DNA of 64,000 bases from positions 1 to 64,000 of the forward strand of contig NZ_VTXE01000004.1 of assembly GCF_013114595.1 (NCBI RefSeq). Direction: 5' to 3'. The notes beneath the pieces are model-generated. The model did not search any database and had not been told where the DNA came from. It saw nothing but the letters and a program-made list of their open reading frames with translations. This document shows, piece by piece, positions 8,087 through 17,183 of the stretch. Source of the DNA: Vibrio sp. 99-8-1 (GTDB lineage: Bacteria; Pseudomonadota; Gammaproteobacteria; Enterobacterales; Vibrionaceae). The position numbers and the translations under genes were made by a program. The first letter of the stretch is position 1. Each line of letters begins with the position of its first letter.

Positions 8087-10441
8087 TTAACGGTTCTCAA
8101 ATCTATTGTAGTCCAACAATCCAAATTCGATAGGTTGATCTTGTTTATACCAAGCAGAAAGTTGGTCGCTAAATTGCCAAAATTCTGGTGACGTTCTTCT
8201 AATTCCGAAGCGATCCAATAACTTGATATAATCTTCTTCACTATCAATGGCGCTTAATAATGTGTAGAACTCACCAATATCACGCTCATGCAATTTAAAG
8301 AAAGCGGCGGGGTAACTTCCTAACACTCCGCGAACCAGCGTTAAGCTGTCTTTTTCAGGTAAACGATTTGCGTCTTCACTAAATAGACTAGAGATATTTT
8401 TATGCGCATTGTTTCTTAATAAGGTAAATAGCTGTTGTTCGCCTTTGTGTGAAGTCACCATAATCATCGAGATTTGTGGAATGGTGGCGGAAGGAAAGCC
8501 GATTAAGTGATCTATTTTCGACAGAATTTTATTATTCTCTGCGGTTAAACCAGTATCAACAATTTGGTAGCGATCGCTAAGTACCGATTGGTACTTCTCT
8601 TTTAACATATCAAACAGCTCCGACTTAGGATCGTCTGAATGATAGTTAATCGCCGTGGGCTGGCTGAACGGTTTAATATTACGTTGGAAAAACTGGCTCA
8701 ATGAAGCACTTTGATCTTGATACCAAGAGCTGTGTTCTTTGTGGCGAACTTCATTTGGAATTAACGTCAAGAAGTGGCTTTCTCCTTCTAAGCGTAAAAA
8801 GTCCATGTACATACGAGTTACCAATTGGTGACCGAAGTTGCCGTATACATCAAAGCCCGCAACCAATAGGTAATGGATACGTTCGAGCATGGCGTAATCT
8901 ATAATCCAAGCGGTTTTAGGCTTTTGTCCTACTAAGCCTTTTACTACCGAGGCACTGTCGAAATGACGAAATACTGTTAATACCGCATTGTCGTTTAAGC
9001 TATCGCCATGCCAAAGAACGTCTGTGTTCAGTTTTTGGTGTTGGTTAAACCACTTATTGGTAAAATCGGATTTTGCTTGTAAATAACGGGTTTGTTGGTT
9101 TGAGTAGTTAATCCAGTTGATAACAGGTTCGATATTGCTCTCTTTTTCGCCCGGTAGAGCGAGGTTTCTCGCTTGATCGATATAGAATTGATTGATCTCT
9201 TCATTCGCCATATGTTCTGGGTTTAAGAAGAACACCCAAAATCGATCATTAATAACATTGAGTGCTAGCTGGCCTCGGCATACTGGACCTTTTATAAACG
9301 CCATAATGGTGTTGTGTGCCCCATCAACTAAAAAGCTAAAACGGGTCTTCACCGGTATATCTTTAAATGCGGTTAATGGGTTGGCGGCGACCTGCGGAGA
9401 GTAGCTTGGTAACTGGCTCACCTGATAATCGGCTTGGAGGAACCATTGTTGCCATTTTGTCATCCTTTGCTCGTTTAAGGCGTAAGGCATATGAGTTTTG
9501 TCGACAATAGTGGCTAACTCAGGTATTAAACGATAATACACTCTTTCTACACCGGGGTCGTCATAAGGGCGTCGGGTGGATATACGCTTGATTGGTTTGC
9601 CCGGAGGAGTAGCAGAGCGAACCATAGTAAAGAAACGTTTTTCACCATTTAACTCAGAAAAATAGAGATGGAATAGATAGACGTGTTCATAAATATATCG
9701 GGCGCTAAGCTGAGATTTAATATCGTTGTTATTTAAAAACACTTCCCATTTTGCTATCTGTTTCTGCTCATCTACTGACATAGGCTTGTGCGCGGCCATT
9801 TTTGCACCTGCACTTAACCAATCGATCAGGATATTGAGATCTTCTGTGGCGAGATTAGGCATACCAAATGGCATTCCCCAAGTTGGGTAGTCCGATTCAT
9901 ACTGTGCGTGTTCTTCTACCGTTGGGCACTGCTCTTCGCGATAAATGGAGAAATCAAAATCTTCTAGCTGCTTCTGCTCTGGCTGTGGATAACGCTCTTT
10001 TTGCATCAGCATTTTTGCCATAAGGCCAGCTTCAATATTTGGCTGACTGTACTGGCTGCGTTCGTTTAATACCGGATGAAAATCCGCTTCCCGCCACTCT
10101 TGCGTGGTTTCTGCATCTTCAAACAGTCGAGTAGGGGAGGAAGCAATTAATCGAGTTCCTTGATAAACGGTATTTTTGCTGCCACCTCTATCTATACCTT
10201 GTGGGGAGGACATTTTGTATTGGCAAGGTGCGTCATAGCACGCGTGACAAACCACACATCGGTTATCAATTACAGGCTTAACGTGGTTAATATAGTGCTG
10301 GGCTATGGGTGATTGATAGGGGACTTCTCGCTCTCTAACAACTTCATCGCCAAAAAGGCTATCGTAGTTAAAGCCAGCATAAGTCGCACAACCAGAGAAG
10401 AAAAGCACAGCAATGATAGCGATAATATGGCGATTGTTCAT
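8087..10441 (-). CDS. cti: Fatty acid cis/trans isomerase
   Basis: 784-aa c-type haem protein of the Cti family, which converts cis-unsaturated membrane fatty acids to trans under solvent, heat or osmotic stress. The N-terminus has a hydrophobic signal followed by FFSGC (C18), a lipobox-like site, so it is probably exported and possibly lipid-anchored. The haem motif CVVCH is at 62-66, followed by the cysteine-rich ACYDAPCQ. Motifs PSPTRLFEDA-like (about 101-111) and WGMPFGMPNL also fit Cti. Length agrees with Pseudomonas Cti (about 766 aa). It appears to be transcribed alone, downstream of a chemoreceptor gene but separated from it by a terminator. Confidence 0.9.
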   Translation of the reverse strand: MNNRHIIAIIAVLFFSGCATYAGFNYDSLFGDEVVREREVPYQSPIAQHYINHVKPVIDNRCVVCHACYDAPCQYKMSSPQGIDRGGSKNTVYQGTRLIASSPTRLFEDAETTQEWREADFHPVLNERSQYSQPNIEAGLMAKMLMQKERYPQPEQKQLEDFDFSIYREEQCPTVEEHAQYESDYPTWGMPFGMPNLATEDLNILIDWLSAGAKMAAHKPMSVDEQKQIAKWEVFLNNNDIKSQLSARYIYEHVYLFHLYFSELNGEKRFFTMVRSATPPGKPIKRISTRRPYDDPGVERVYYRLIPELATIVDKTHMPYALNEQRMTKWQQWFLQADYQVSQLPSYSPQVAANPLTAFKDIPVKTRFSFLVDGAHNTIMAFIKGPVCRGQLALNVINDRFWVFFLNPEHMANEEINQFYIDQARNLALPGEKESNIEPVINWINYSNQQTRYLQAKSDFTNKWFNQHQKLNTDVLWHGDSLNDNAVLTVFRHFDSASVVKGLVGQKPKTAWIIDYAMLERIHYLLVAGFDVYGNFGHQLVTRMYMDFLRLEGESHFLTLIPNEVRHKEHSSWYQDQSASLSQFFQRNIKPFSQPTAINYHSDDPKSELFDMLKEKYQSVLSDRYQIVDTGLTAENNKILSKIDHLIGFPSATIPQISMIMVTSHKGEQQLFTLLRNNAHKNISSLFSEDANRLPEKDSLTLVRGVLGSYPAAFFKLHERDIGEFYTLLSAIDSEEDYIKLLDRFGIRRTSPEFWQFSDQLSAWYKQDQPIEFGLLDYNRFENR

Positions 10442-10520
10442 AGATAGAAGTAATTCAAAACGTATATAAATAACGAATGATTATATTATTTCTGTTCGGT
10501 TTTGGCGAATGGCGGATAGT

Positions 10521-10550
10521 AAAAAGGCTTACCAGATTATGGTAAGCCTT
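10521..10550 (-). terminator. Terminator after the chemoreceptor gene
   Basis: Perfect 10-bp stem AAGGCTTACC / GGTAAGCCTT with a 7-nt loop, followed on the minus strand by a run of five T. It lies between the chemoreceptor stop and the cti start. Confidence 0.85.
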
Positions 10551-10570
10551 CAATATTGAGAGAGAGCACG

Positions 10571-12013
10571 TTAGGTCGTGCGATACTCTTTTAACACTTC
10601 ATTAAGGTTTCGTGATGCGTGGCTTAATTCTGTAACGCCACTTGCTGAGCTTTCAGCAACGCTTCGAATCACATCTGATTGGCTGCGAATATCGCTTAAC
10701 TCAGTCGCAATGTCGTTGGCCACTGCGCTTTGTTCATCGGCGGATGTGGAGATTTGTAAACTCATATCCATAACCGATTTAGCGGACTCAGCAATAGACT
10801 CAACATCCTGACCAATTTCAGATACTAAATCACTACTTGTTTGCGCTTGTTTCACTGTATCTTGAGTTTTTGCTGCGATAACTTTGGTTTCGTTTTGCAG
10901 TTTCTCAATCATCGCTTGGATCTCAACAGTCGCATCTTGAGTTCGGCTAGCCAGAGTTCGTACTTCATCAGCAACCACGGCAAAGCCACGGCCCTGCTCA
11001 CCAGCACGAGCAGCTTCAATCGCAGCATTAAGTGCCAGAAGGTTAGTCTGTTCAGATATGGCATTGATGGTTGTAATAACGTCATTGATTTGAGTGGTGT
11101 TCTCAGTCAATGTTTCTACCGAGTCTGATGCTTGAGATATGTAGCTAGATAACTGTTCAATTTCAGCAATCGCATTATGAACACGTTGCTGACTCGCATG
11201 GACATATTTTGCATCGTTTTCAGAATGTTCCGCTGCTTGTTTAGCAACATTTGATACTTCTTGCGCAGACGCCGTCATCTCTTCCATAGCAGTTGCGACA
11301 GAGTCTAGAGAGGAGTGCTGATAATTGATCTGCTGTTCACTCTGTTTTGTCTCTTGTGCAAATGAGTCAGCGGTCGTCTCTAAAGTTGTTGAACTGTCTT
11401 TAACCGTAACCACTAACTTGGTTAAGGTATCCATGGAGTCATCAAGGGCACAACCTATGGTACCAAACTCATCTCGTCCTGCATGAAAGCCGAGTCGAGA
11501 CGTTAAATCACCATCGGCAATTTTAAGTGTGGTTTGCCATAAAACCCAAAGTGCGCCACCTAAAAAGGTTGTTAGCCAGTAACAAAATAGGATAAATGGA
11601 ATCGCCCACAAATAGGTTAATAGTAGTGAGGTAAATGCTTGGTCTTTGGCGCTATCTTCTGACGCTAGTACCGACTCTGTTAATGATGCGTACTGCCCAT
11701 CTGGCGTTTTAACCACGGCAGTGACACTATTTTCATTACGAATGGTTTTTCCCGATGAACGAGAAAGCGTTACCCCAAGCTGCGAAAGTTTGTCTACGGA
11801 GCCAAATTGCGAAGAGCTGGCAACAAGTCCTTGTAGCTTCGCTTCTGTAGCAATTACTGATTGGTTTTCAATACGATCAATTGAATCACTATAACGGCCA
11901 ATGGCAGTTGCGCTAAGGGCAATTATAAATAGGATAAATAATACCCAAAATTTGTCATTGATTGACATCTTAATAAAAAGACGATCTATCAGTCTAAAGT
12001 TAGTCTCTTTCAT
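10571..12013 (-). CDS. Methyl-accepting chemotaxis protein
   Basis: 480 aa. It has one transmembrane segment near residues 20-40 ([18 protein letters not shown]), a short periplasmic region of about 90 residues, a second span near 145-165 ([18 protein letters not shown]), a HAMP region, and a long cytoplasmic helical bundle. The signalling hairpin contains [35 protein letters not shown] in segments. The small periplasmic part lacks an obvious Cache domain, so the ligand cannot be told. The start at 12013 has GGAG upstream; a longer frame from 12082 has no good site. No CheR-docking pentapeptide is seen at the C-terminus. Confidence 0.9.
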   Translation of the reverse strand: MKETNFRLIDRLFIKMSINDKFWVLFILFIIALSATAIGRYSDSIDRIENQSVIATEAKLQGLVASSSQFGSVDKLSQLGVTLSRSSGKTIRNENSVTAVVKTPDGQYASLTESVLASEDSAKDQAFTSLLLTYLWAIPFILFCYWLTTFLGGALWVLWQTTLKIADGDLTSRLGFHAGRDEFGTIGCALDDSMDTLTKLVVTVKDSSTTLETTADSFAQETKQSEQQINYQHSSLDSVATAMEEMTASAQEVSNVAKQAAEHSENDAKYVHASQQRVHNAIAEIEQLSSYISQASDSVETLTENTTQINDVITTINAISEQTNLLALNAAIEAARAGEQGRGFAVVADEVRTLASRTQDATVEIQAMIEKLQNETKVIAAKTQDTVKQAQTSSDLVSEIGQDVESIAESAKSVMDMSLQISTSADEQSAVANDIATELSDIRSQSDVIRSVAESSASGVTELSHASRNLNEVLKEYRTT

Positions 12014-12340
12014 GAAGGCTCCAACGTATTCATGTTTTGTAACAAGTACACTACACATTTTAGATGACAAACTGCCAAACATGTCTCACTTAATTGCAAT
12101 TTGTTGTTACTTTTAATGTAAAGATGAGATGACAACCGATTTACCAATAGAAACAGTTATTAGAGTTAATGTACTAATGCATTTTTAAAAAAGCATTTGT
12201 TAAGTGAATTTATCGCAGAAAATCACAAAAAAAGAGATATCTCAGAATAAATAAATATATAAATTTACTTCGAATTGTCATATAACATTGTTTTACTGTT
12301 TAGGATAAAACAGGATATTACTTCTATTAAGGATGAAATA
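12014..12340. other. Intergenic region, AT-rich
   Basis: 327 bp between the minus-strand chemoreceptor and the plus-strand small ORFs. It must hold promoters for both directions. No repeat, hairpin or clear promoter hexamer pair stood out. Confidence 0.4.
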
Positions 12341-12454
12341 ATGGAAAACTTTACTGATATAGATGGCCTAGAGTTGCTTGATGCGCTTGAAATTGGCTTT
12401 GATCTTACCGACTACCAACCCGAAGTAGATTCAAGCGAAGAAGGCTCTTTATGA
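12341..12454 (+). CDS. Possible small acidic protein (37 aa)
   Basis: An ORF starting MENFTDIDGLELLDALEIGF and ending DSSEEGSL. It has an AAGGA site 7 nt upstream of the ATG and a strongly acidic composition. Its stop overlaps the start of a second tiny ORF as ATGA. It lies 218 bp upstream of the helicase start on the same strand. It could be a small protein, a leader peptide or chance; no family is recognised. Confidence 0.45.
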   Translation: MENFTDIDGLELLDALEIGFDLTDYQPEVDSSEEGSL

Positions 12455-12522
12455 TCTCTGCGCTTTTAGCTGCCTCAACTGTTGATAGCCAACAAGTGCT
12501 ATTTTTTAATAAAGAAAGATAG
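12451..12522 (+). CDS. Possible 23-aa peptide overlapping the previous ORF
   Basis: ATG at 12451 overlaps the TGA of the 37-aa ORF, an arrangement typical of translational coupling. It reads MISALLAASTVDSQQVLFF and ends NKER, with a hydrophobic start. The 3' end of the ORF lies in an imperfect hairpin (GTGCTAT...ATAGCAC, 12497-12526). It is a candidate only and is short enough to be chance. Confidence 0.25.
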   Translation: MISALLAASTVDSQQVLFFNKER

Positions 12523-12671
12523 CACTTCTGTTACACACCTAATACCACCTCTTTATTGTTCAAATCTCTCTATTATCGTTTTACTTTCAGCAGAGCGCGC
12601 ATTCTTCTCGCTGGTGTCAAATAACGTTCGGTTCTGATACAATCTTGACCCCATTTTTTCTGGTGCTCGTA

Positions 12672-13979
12672 ATGTCATCTAATACTCGTTCTTCTAACTC
12701 TATAGCTGCTCATGAACTCTCTTCTGAGAGCATTACTTTTTCTGATCTACCATTGCAATCAGCACTGATTTCACGCGTGACAGAACTTGGTTTTAAGCAT
12801 CCTACCGCTATTCAAGAAAAAGCGATCCCACATGTATTGGCAGGAGAAGATATTTTAGCTGGAGCGCAAACAGGAACGGGAAAAACCGCCGCATTTGGTC
12901 TGCCAATCATCGAAAAATTGCTGAATGCCGAACCTAAGCCTGACGACAAAAGTATCCGTGCTTTGGTGTTGGTACCGACACGAGAGTTAGCCCAACAAGT
13001 TTATACTAGCCTGTGTGATTACAGCCAAGATATGGGGTTACACATTGTGGTCGCCTATGGTGGAACCAGTTTAAATGTTCAGCGTGATCTGTTACGCAAA
13101 GGTGCCGATATTTTAGTGGCGACACCGGGCCGCTTGCTTGATCATGCCTATACCAAAACGATTGTGTTGAATCGTACCGAAATGTTAGTACTGGACGAAG
13201 CGGATCGAATGCTTGATATGGGCTTTTTGCCGGATATTCAACGAGTCATTCGTAAGTTGCCTGCTCAGCGTCAAACCATGTTGTTCTCGGCCACGTTTGA
13301 CAATCGAATCAAAAAGCTGGCTTACAAAATTCTTAATAACCCAGTCGAAGAGCAAGTGACACCGAGTAACAGCACAGTAGAAACAGTTGAGCAGATTATT
13401 TATCCGGTAGATAAGAGACGTAAAAGTGAACTTCTTGCGTACCTGATTGGATCGCGTAACTGGCAACAAACCTTGGTGTTTACCAAAACTAAGCAAGGTT
13501 CTGATGCGTTAGTAAAAGAGCTCAAACTGGATGGTATTAAAGCGGCATCTATTAATGGTGATAAGAGCCAAGGAGCAAGACAGAAAGCCTTGGATGATTT
13601 TAAAGCGGGTAAAATTCGTGCCCTTATTGCTACCGATGTAGCCGCAAGAGGGATCGATATTCAAGAGCTTCAAGCGGTTGTTAACTATGATTTGCCGTAT
13701 AAAGCGGAAGACTATATTCACCGTATTGGTCGAACAGGACGAGCAGGCCATCAAGGGCTGGCGGTATCATTTATGAGCCGTGACGAAGAGTATTTATTGA
13801 AAGCGGTTGAGTCTTTATTAGATCAAAGGTTGCCTCAAGAGTGGTTGCAAGGTTTTGAACCAAGCTTAATTGCCGATCTGGAGACAGAACAACCGACTAA
13901 AAGACTGAGTCGTTCTGCTGAAAAACGAAAAATGAAAGCGAAGCTGAATATTCATAAAAACCGAGGGAAAAGACGTTAA
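12672..13979 (+). CDS. DEAD-box ATP-dependent RNA helicase, RhlE-like
   Basis: 435 aa. It has the ordered helicase motifs: Q-motif (GFKHPTAIQEKAIP, about 40-53), AQTGTGKT (65-72), PTRELAQQ, TPGRLLDH, DEADRMLDMGF, SAT, ATDVAARGID and HRIGRTGR. The C-terminal tail is short and basic (KRKMKAKLNIHKNRGKRR), as in RNA-binding tails of the RhlE/SrmB group. The start at 12672 was chosen over 12645 because the extra residues are hydrophobic and unlike the family. The ribosome binding site is weak for both. It is followed by a strong terminator, so it is a single-gene unit. The exact paralogue is uncertain. Confidence 0.9.
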   Translation: MSSNTRSSNSIAAHELSSESITFSDLPLQSALISRVTELGFKHPTAIQEKAIPHVLAGEDILAGAQTGTGKTAAFGLPIIEKLLNAEPKPDDKSIRALVLVPTRELAQQVYTSLCDYSQDMGLHIVVAYGGTSLNVQRDLLRKGADILVATPGRLLDHAYTKTIVLNRTEMLVLDEADRMLDMGFLPDIQRVIRKLPAQRQTMLFSATFDNRIKKLAYKILNNPVEEQVTPSNSTVETVEQIIYPVDKRRKSELLAYLIGSRNWQQTLVFTKTKQGSDALVKELKLDGIKAASINGDKSQGARQKALDDFKAGKIRALIATDVAARGIDIQELQAVVNYDLPYKAEDYIHRIGRTGRAGHQGLAVSFMSRDEEYLLKAVESLLDQRLPQEWLQGFEPSLIADLETEQPTKRLSRSAEKRKMKAKLNIHKNRGKRR

Positions 13980-14016
13980 GCGCTATTGTTGATTCTTGAT
14001 TACTTTTTCCCTAAAT

Positions 14017-14053
14017 GAAAAAAACGCTGACGTACTAGGTCAGCGTTTTTTTT
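14017..14053 (+). terminator. Terminator after the helicase gene
   Basis: Stem AAAAACGCTGAC / GTCAGCGTTTTT with a short loop followed by a run of T. It is bidirectional in form and would also serve the convergent tetR gene. Confidence 0.88.
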
Positions 14054-14119
14054 AATTGTGAGAGTTGGGTATGCAAATAATTGTGCTTTATTTTGAACCT
14101 GTATCCTGCGGCTTATCTG

Positions 14120-14857
14120 TTACTCGCTATCATATTCCTGACACTGTTCTTCAAACTTACAAGCAAGTGGCAACATCAACTCTCGTAATGTCTCTGGTTG
14201 AAGGTAATCTTGTTTCGCTATATTCAAGTAACGTGCAAGTTGTCGGTTAAACAGGTTCCAGTGATGGTAAAGTGCTTCATCGGCATCATTAGTTTGATCA
14301 AGCCAAATCTGTTTCATCATAGGATTAAGGCTATGTGCTCCGTGTGCGAACAAAATTAATTGCCACTTTACCTCAAACATATTGACCGGAAAGTCAGGAT
14401 TTTCACTATTGTGTAAGTCTGTCAGATCAAGCATGGTTTGTTCGAAATTGCCGTGTTGATCAATAAAATAGTCAAAAAACTCACCCTCTTGCCTTACTGC
14501 ATCAGCGGCAAATTGTATTGGGTAAGGCACTATTAAAGTGTGCGCGAGTAGCTTAACGGCAAATTGATAGAGAGATAAATTGGCTGGATTATTTTTAGGT
14601 AACTCAGCAATCAACGCGGAAATGTACTCTTCCATATAATCGTGGAGGGCGTCACTAATGGCATACCAGATCTGCTCTTTGCTACCAAAGTGGTGTCGGA
14701 TCAAACTGTGCGATACACCTGCCGCTTCACTAATATTTCGTAAAGACACTTTTTCATATCCACTTTTACAGAACATATTGCCTGCTACACAGAGGATATG
14801 CATTTTTGTTTCTTCTGATGTTTGAGCGCTACGACGCCCTTGTTTTCTCTCTGCCAT
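14120..14857 (-). CDS. TetR-family transcriptional repressor of the RND pump
   Basis: 245 aa. The N-terminal TetR helix-turn-helix is clear (about residues 18-60: KMHILCVAGNMFCKSGYEKVSLRNISEAAGVSHSLIRHHFGSKEQ in segments), followed by an all-helical ligand domain. The start at 14857 has GAGAAG upstream; the 254-aa alternative is less likely. It is divergent from a three-gene efflux operon. The 171-bp gap contains an 18-bp imperfect palindrome suited to a TetR dimer. Repression of the pump is inferred from this arrangement, which is common for RND systems. The inducer is unknown. Confidence 0.88.
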   Translation of the reverse strand: MAERKQGRRSAQTSEETKMHILCVAGNMFCKSGYEKVSLRNISEAAGVSHSLIRHHFGSKEQIWYAISDALHDYMEEYISALIAELPKNNPANLSLYQFAVKLLAHTLIVPYPIQFAADAVRQEGEFFDYFIDQHGNFEQTMLDLTDLHNSENPDFPVNMFEVKWQLILFAHGAHSLNPMMKQIWLDQTNDADEALYHHWNLFNRQLARYLNIAKQDYLQPETLRELMLPLACKFEEQCQEYDSE

Positions 14858-14969
14858 TGTTAACTTCTCATCTACGACCCACACGTTTTACCAGATTTCA
14901 TTCTAGTCGTCATTAAATTTTATTGTCCAAGTGTAAAATAAGCGTTGATTTTATCTCATTTATTAATAT

Positions 14970-14987
14970 ACTGCACAACTGTGTAGT
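14970..14987. promoter_or_regulatory. Candidate TetR operator
   Basis: ACTGCACA-AC-TGTGTAGT is an 18-bp palindrome with one mismatched pair, centred 42-50 bp before the first adaptor's start and about 115 bp from the tetR start. Size, symmetry and position fit a TetR-family operator. Confidence 0.6.
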
Positions 14988-15028
14988 AAATGATTTGTGA
15001 TGACTATAGAAGAATGGGAGAAAACAAG

Positions 15029-16096
15029 GTGAAAAGAAAAGCCTTTGTTGCATATAAATTGGCGTTAGTGGCCGCCAGCGGGTTGTTCCTAGCAGGATGC
15101 AATCAAGCGAATTCTGAGGTGCAGCCAGAAGTTGTAAAGCCAGTAAAATTGTTGCAGGTTCCTAATTTATCGGCGTCTGAATTTGACTCATTTTTGGCTG
15201 AAGTGGATGCAGGAAAGCGCTCTCAGTTATCCTTTCAAGTTCCAGGCATGATAGAGACTTTAAGTTTTCGCGAAGGTGAAAAAGTTACTAAGGGTGCGAC
15301 GCTTGCGACATTAGACCCAAAAGATTATCAGTTAGCAGTAGACGCCGCTCAAGCTCAATTTGACTTAGCTAAAACCCGTTACGATAGAGACATACAATTA
15401 GTCAGCAAAAAGCTGATCAGTACCGATGCTTTTGACCAGTCAGAAACAGCTTTTAAGGCAGCTGACGCTAAACTGGAACAAGCTCGAACCGATTTAAGCT
15501 ACACCCAAATTAAAGCACCGTTTGATGGCGTAGTTTCACTCAGCTTTGTTAAATCATTTCAGTTCATTGGTGCTAAGCAACCCGTTCTCAATATCATCAA
15601 TAATGATTTACTGGATATAAACATTGCTTTGCCGGTTCCATATGTGGATAAAACAGGCATTCGTACCTTACCGAAGCGTGAATATGCCGTGGTGTTTGAC
15701 GTTCATAACAGCATTGTTATTCCTGCCAGTTTCAAAGAGATGTCTACTCAACCAAATTCCGATACCAATAGCTACAGTGCCACAGTTACCATTGTTAGAC
15801 CGGATGTACTGAACATTCTGACAGGAATGACAGGGCAAGTGTTGATTCGTAATGAACAGCAACGAGATCAGTTGATATTGCCAAATGGTGCATGGGTTTC
15901 TAGAGAAGGAAGCAGCGGTGAAATTTGGCGCTTTGAACCACAAACTAATTCTGTAGAGCGTGTGAAAGTGAACACCGACGAGTTTGGCGCCGTTGTTGGT
16001 GGCTTGAATGCAGGAGATATGGTGGTGATTGCGGGTGCAAAAAACCTTCATGAAGGGCAAGTTGTACGAGCTTGGACTCGTGAGGGAGGTATTTAA
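15029..16096 (+). CDS. RND efflux membrane-fusion lipoprotein 1
   Basis: 355-aa HlyD/AcrA-type periplasmic adaptor. A GTG start at 15029 is best: GGGAG lies 8 nt upstream, and the protein then begins MKRKAFVAYKLAL with a lipobox ending LAGC (C24). The lipoyl/barrel-sandwich halves are visible as REGEKVTKGATLATLDPKDY (about 85-105) and ARTDLSYTQIKAPFDGVVS (about 155-175) around a helical hairpin. It forms an operon with a second adaptor (TAATG overlap) and the pump. Two adaptors per pump recall vibrio VexIJK- and VmeGHI-type systems. No outer-membrane channel gene is present here, so a TolC encoded elsewhere is presumed. Confidence 0.92.
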   Translation: MKRKAFVAYKLALVAASGLFLAGCNQANSEVQPEVVKPVKLLQVPNLSASEFDSFLAEVDAGKRSQLSFQVPGMIETLSFREGEKVTKGATLATLDPKDYQLAVDAAQAQFDLAKTRYDRDIQLVSKKLISTDAFDQSETAFKAADAKLEQARTDLSYTQIKAPFDGVVSLSFVKSFQFIGAKQPVLNIINNDLLDINIALPVPYVDKTGIRTLPKREYAVVFDVHNSIVIPASFKEMSTQPNSDTNSYSATVTIVRPDVLNILTGMTGQVLIRNEQQRDQLILPNGAWVSREGSSGEIWRFEPQTNSVERVKVNTDEFGAVVGGLNAGDMVVIAGAKNLHEGQVVRAWTREGGI

Positions 16097-17181
16097 TGTT
16101 TAAGCAGACCGTAATGAAACAGGCCATGTCGAAACTGGCGATCCTAACTGTAGGTTTAGTATTACTGCAAGGGTGCAAAGATCAGGCTGTTATAACAGAC
16201 GACGCACCTTTAACGGTATCTACTTTCGCGATAGAAAAGCCAATAGAGAACCAGTTTAGAAACTTCAAAGGGCAAGTGATGCCTGCTGATCTAACTCCTC
16301 TCTCTTTTCGTATCGAAGGGGAGCTGCAATCTATCGCTGTTCGTGCTGGACAACAAGTGAAAAAAGGCCAAATACTGGCTCAGTTAGATGACGATAAATT
16401 GCGTCAAAAGTTAACCGATGCACGGGTTCAATATGAGTTAGCGTTAAAACAGTTTCGCCGTGGTAGTGATTTGTTGAAACGCAAGATGGTTTCTCAATCA
16501 GAATATGATGAGCTTACCGCTAATTTGCGTCTTGCTGAAGTGACGTTCCAAACTGCAAAAAACAACGTTAATTACACCAAGTTATTAGCACCATTTGATG
16601 GTTATATTTCTGATGTGCCAAAAAAATCCTTTGAAAGTGTTAGCCCGGGTGAAATGATTTTAAGCATCTTCCGTGGCGATGTTGTTCGAGTAAGAATTGC
16701 TATTTCTGACACGGTTCTTTCAATGATTAATCCTGATCGCGAAGTAAGAAATTACGAAGTTAAAACCACCTATTCTGGTGATGATAACCAGTACATTTTG
16801 AGCTATTACGAACACTCTAGCGAACCTGCGGAAGGAAGTAATGCTTTTGAGTTCTGGTTAGAAATGCCACAAGTATCTCCTGCTATCTTACCAGGAACCA
16901 GTGCCAGCCTAGATGTTGATTTATTGGAAGCTGGATTAGGGACTCTGCAAGGATACCAAGTGCCGATGACAGCACTTGATGCCGGTAAAAACCAAGGCGA
17001 ATTTTACGTTTGGAAAGTCACCAACAATATGGTGAACAAAATGCCAGTAGAGATCGTGCAAATTAATAGCCAAGGTGCTGTTGTAAGTAAAGGCATAAAA
17101 GTTGGTGATCAAGTGGTGAATACTCATTTAAGAAAGCTGCGTGACAACGCTGTGGTTGTAATAGCGAAAGAGGGTAACTAG
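16096..17181 (+). CDS. RND efflux membrane-fusion lipoprotein 2
   Basis: 361-aa second periplasmic adaptor with lipobox LLQGC (C27). The biotinyl/lipoyl halves read VRAGQQVKKGQILAQLDDDKL and NNVNYTKLLAPFDGYISD in segments, flanking a hairpin (about 100-150). It starts one base inside the stop of the first adaptor, with GGGAGG upstream, so translation is probably coupled. The two adaptors are clearly diverged from each other, suggesting a heteromeric adaptor ring rather than a recent duplication. It is followed after 2 bp by the pump gene. Confidence 0.92.
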   Translation: MFKQTVMKQAMSKLAILTVGLVLLQGCKDQAVITDDAPLTVSTFAIEKPIENQFRNFKGQVMPADLTPLSFRIEGELQSIAVRAGQQVKKGQILAQLDDDKLRQKLTDARVQYELALKQFRRGSDLLKRKMVSQSEYDELTANLRLAEVTFQTAKNNVNYTKLLAPFDGYISDVPKKSFESVSPGEMILSIFRGDVVRVRIAISDTVLSMINPDREVRNYEVKTTYSGDDNQYILSYYEHSSEPAEGSNAFEFWLEMPQVSPAILPGTSASLDVDLLEAGLGTLQGYQVPMTALDAGKNQGEFYVWKVTNNMVNKMPVEIVQINSQGAVVSKGIKVGDQVVNTHLRKLRDNAVVVIAKEGN

Positions 17182-17183
17182 CA

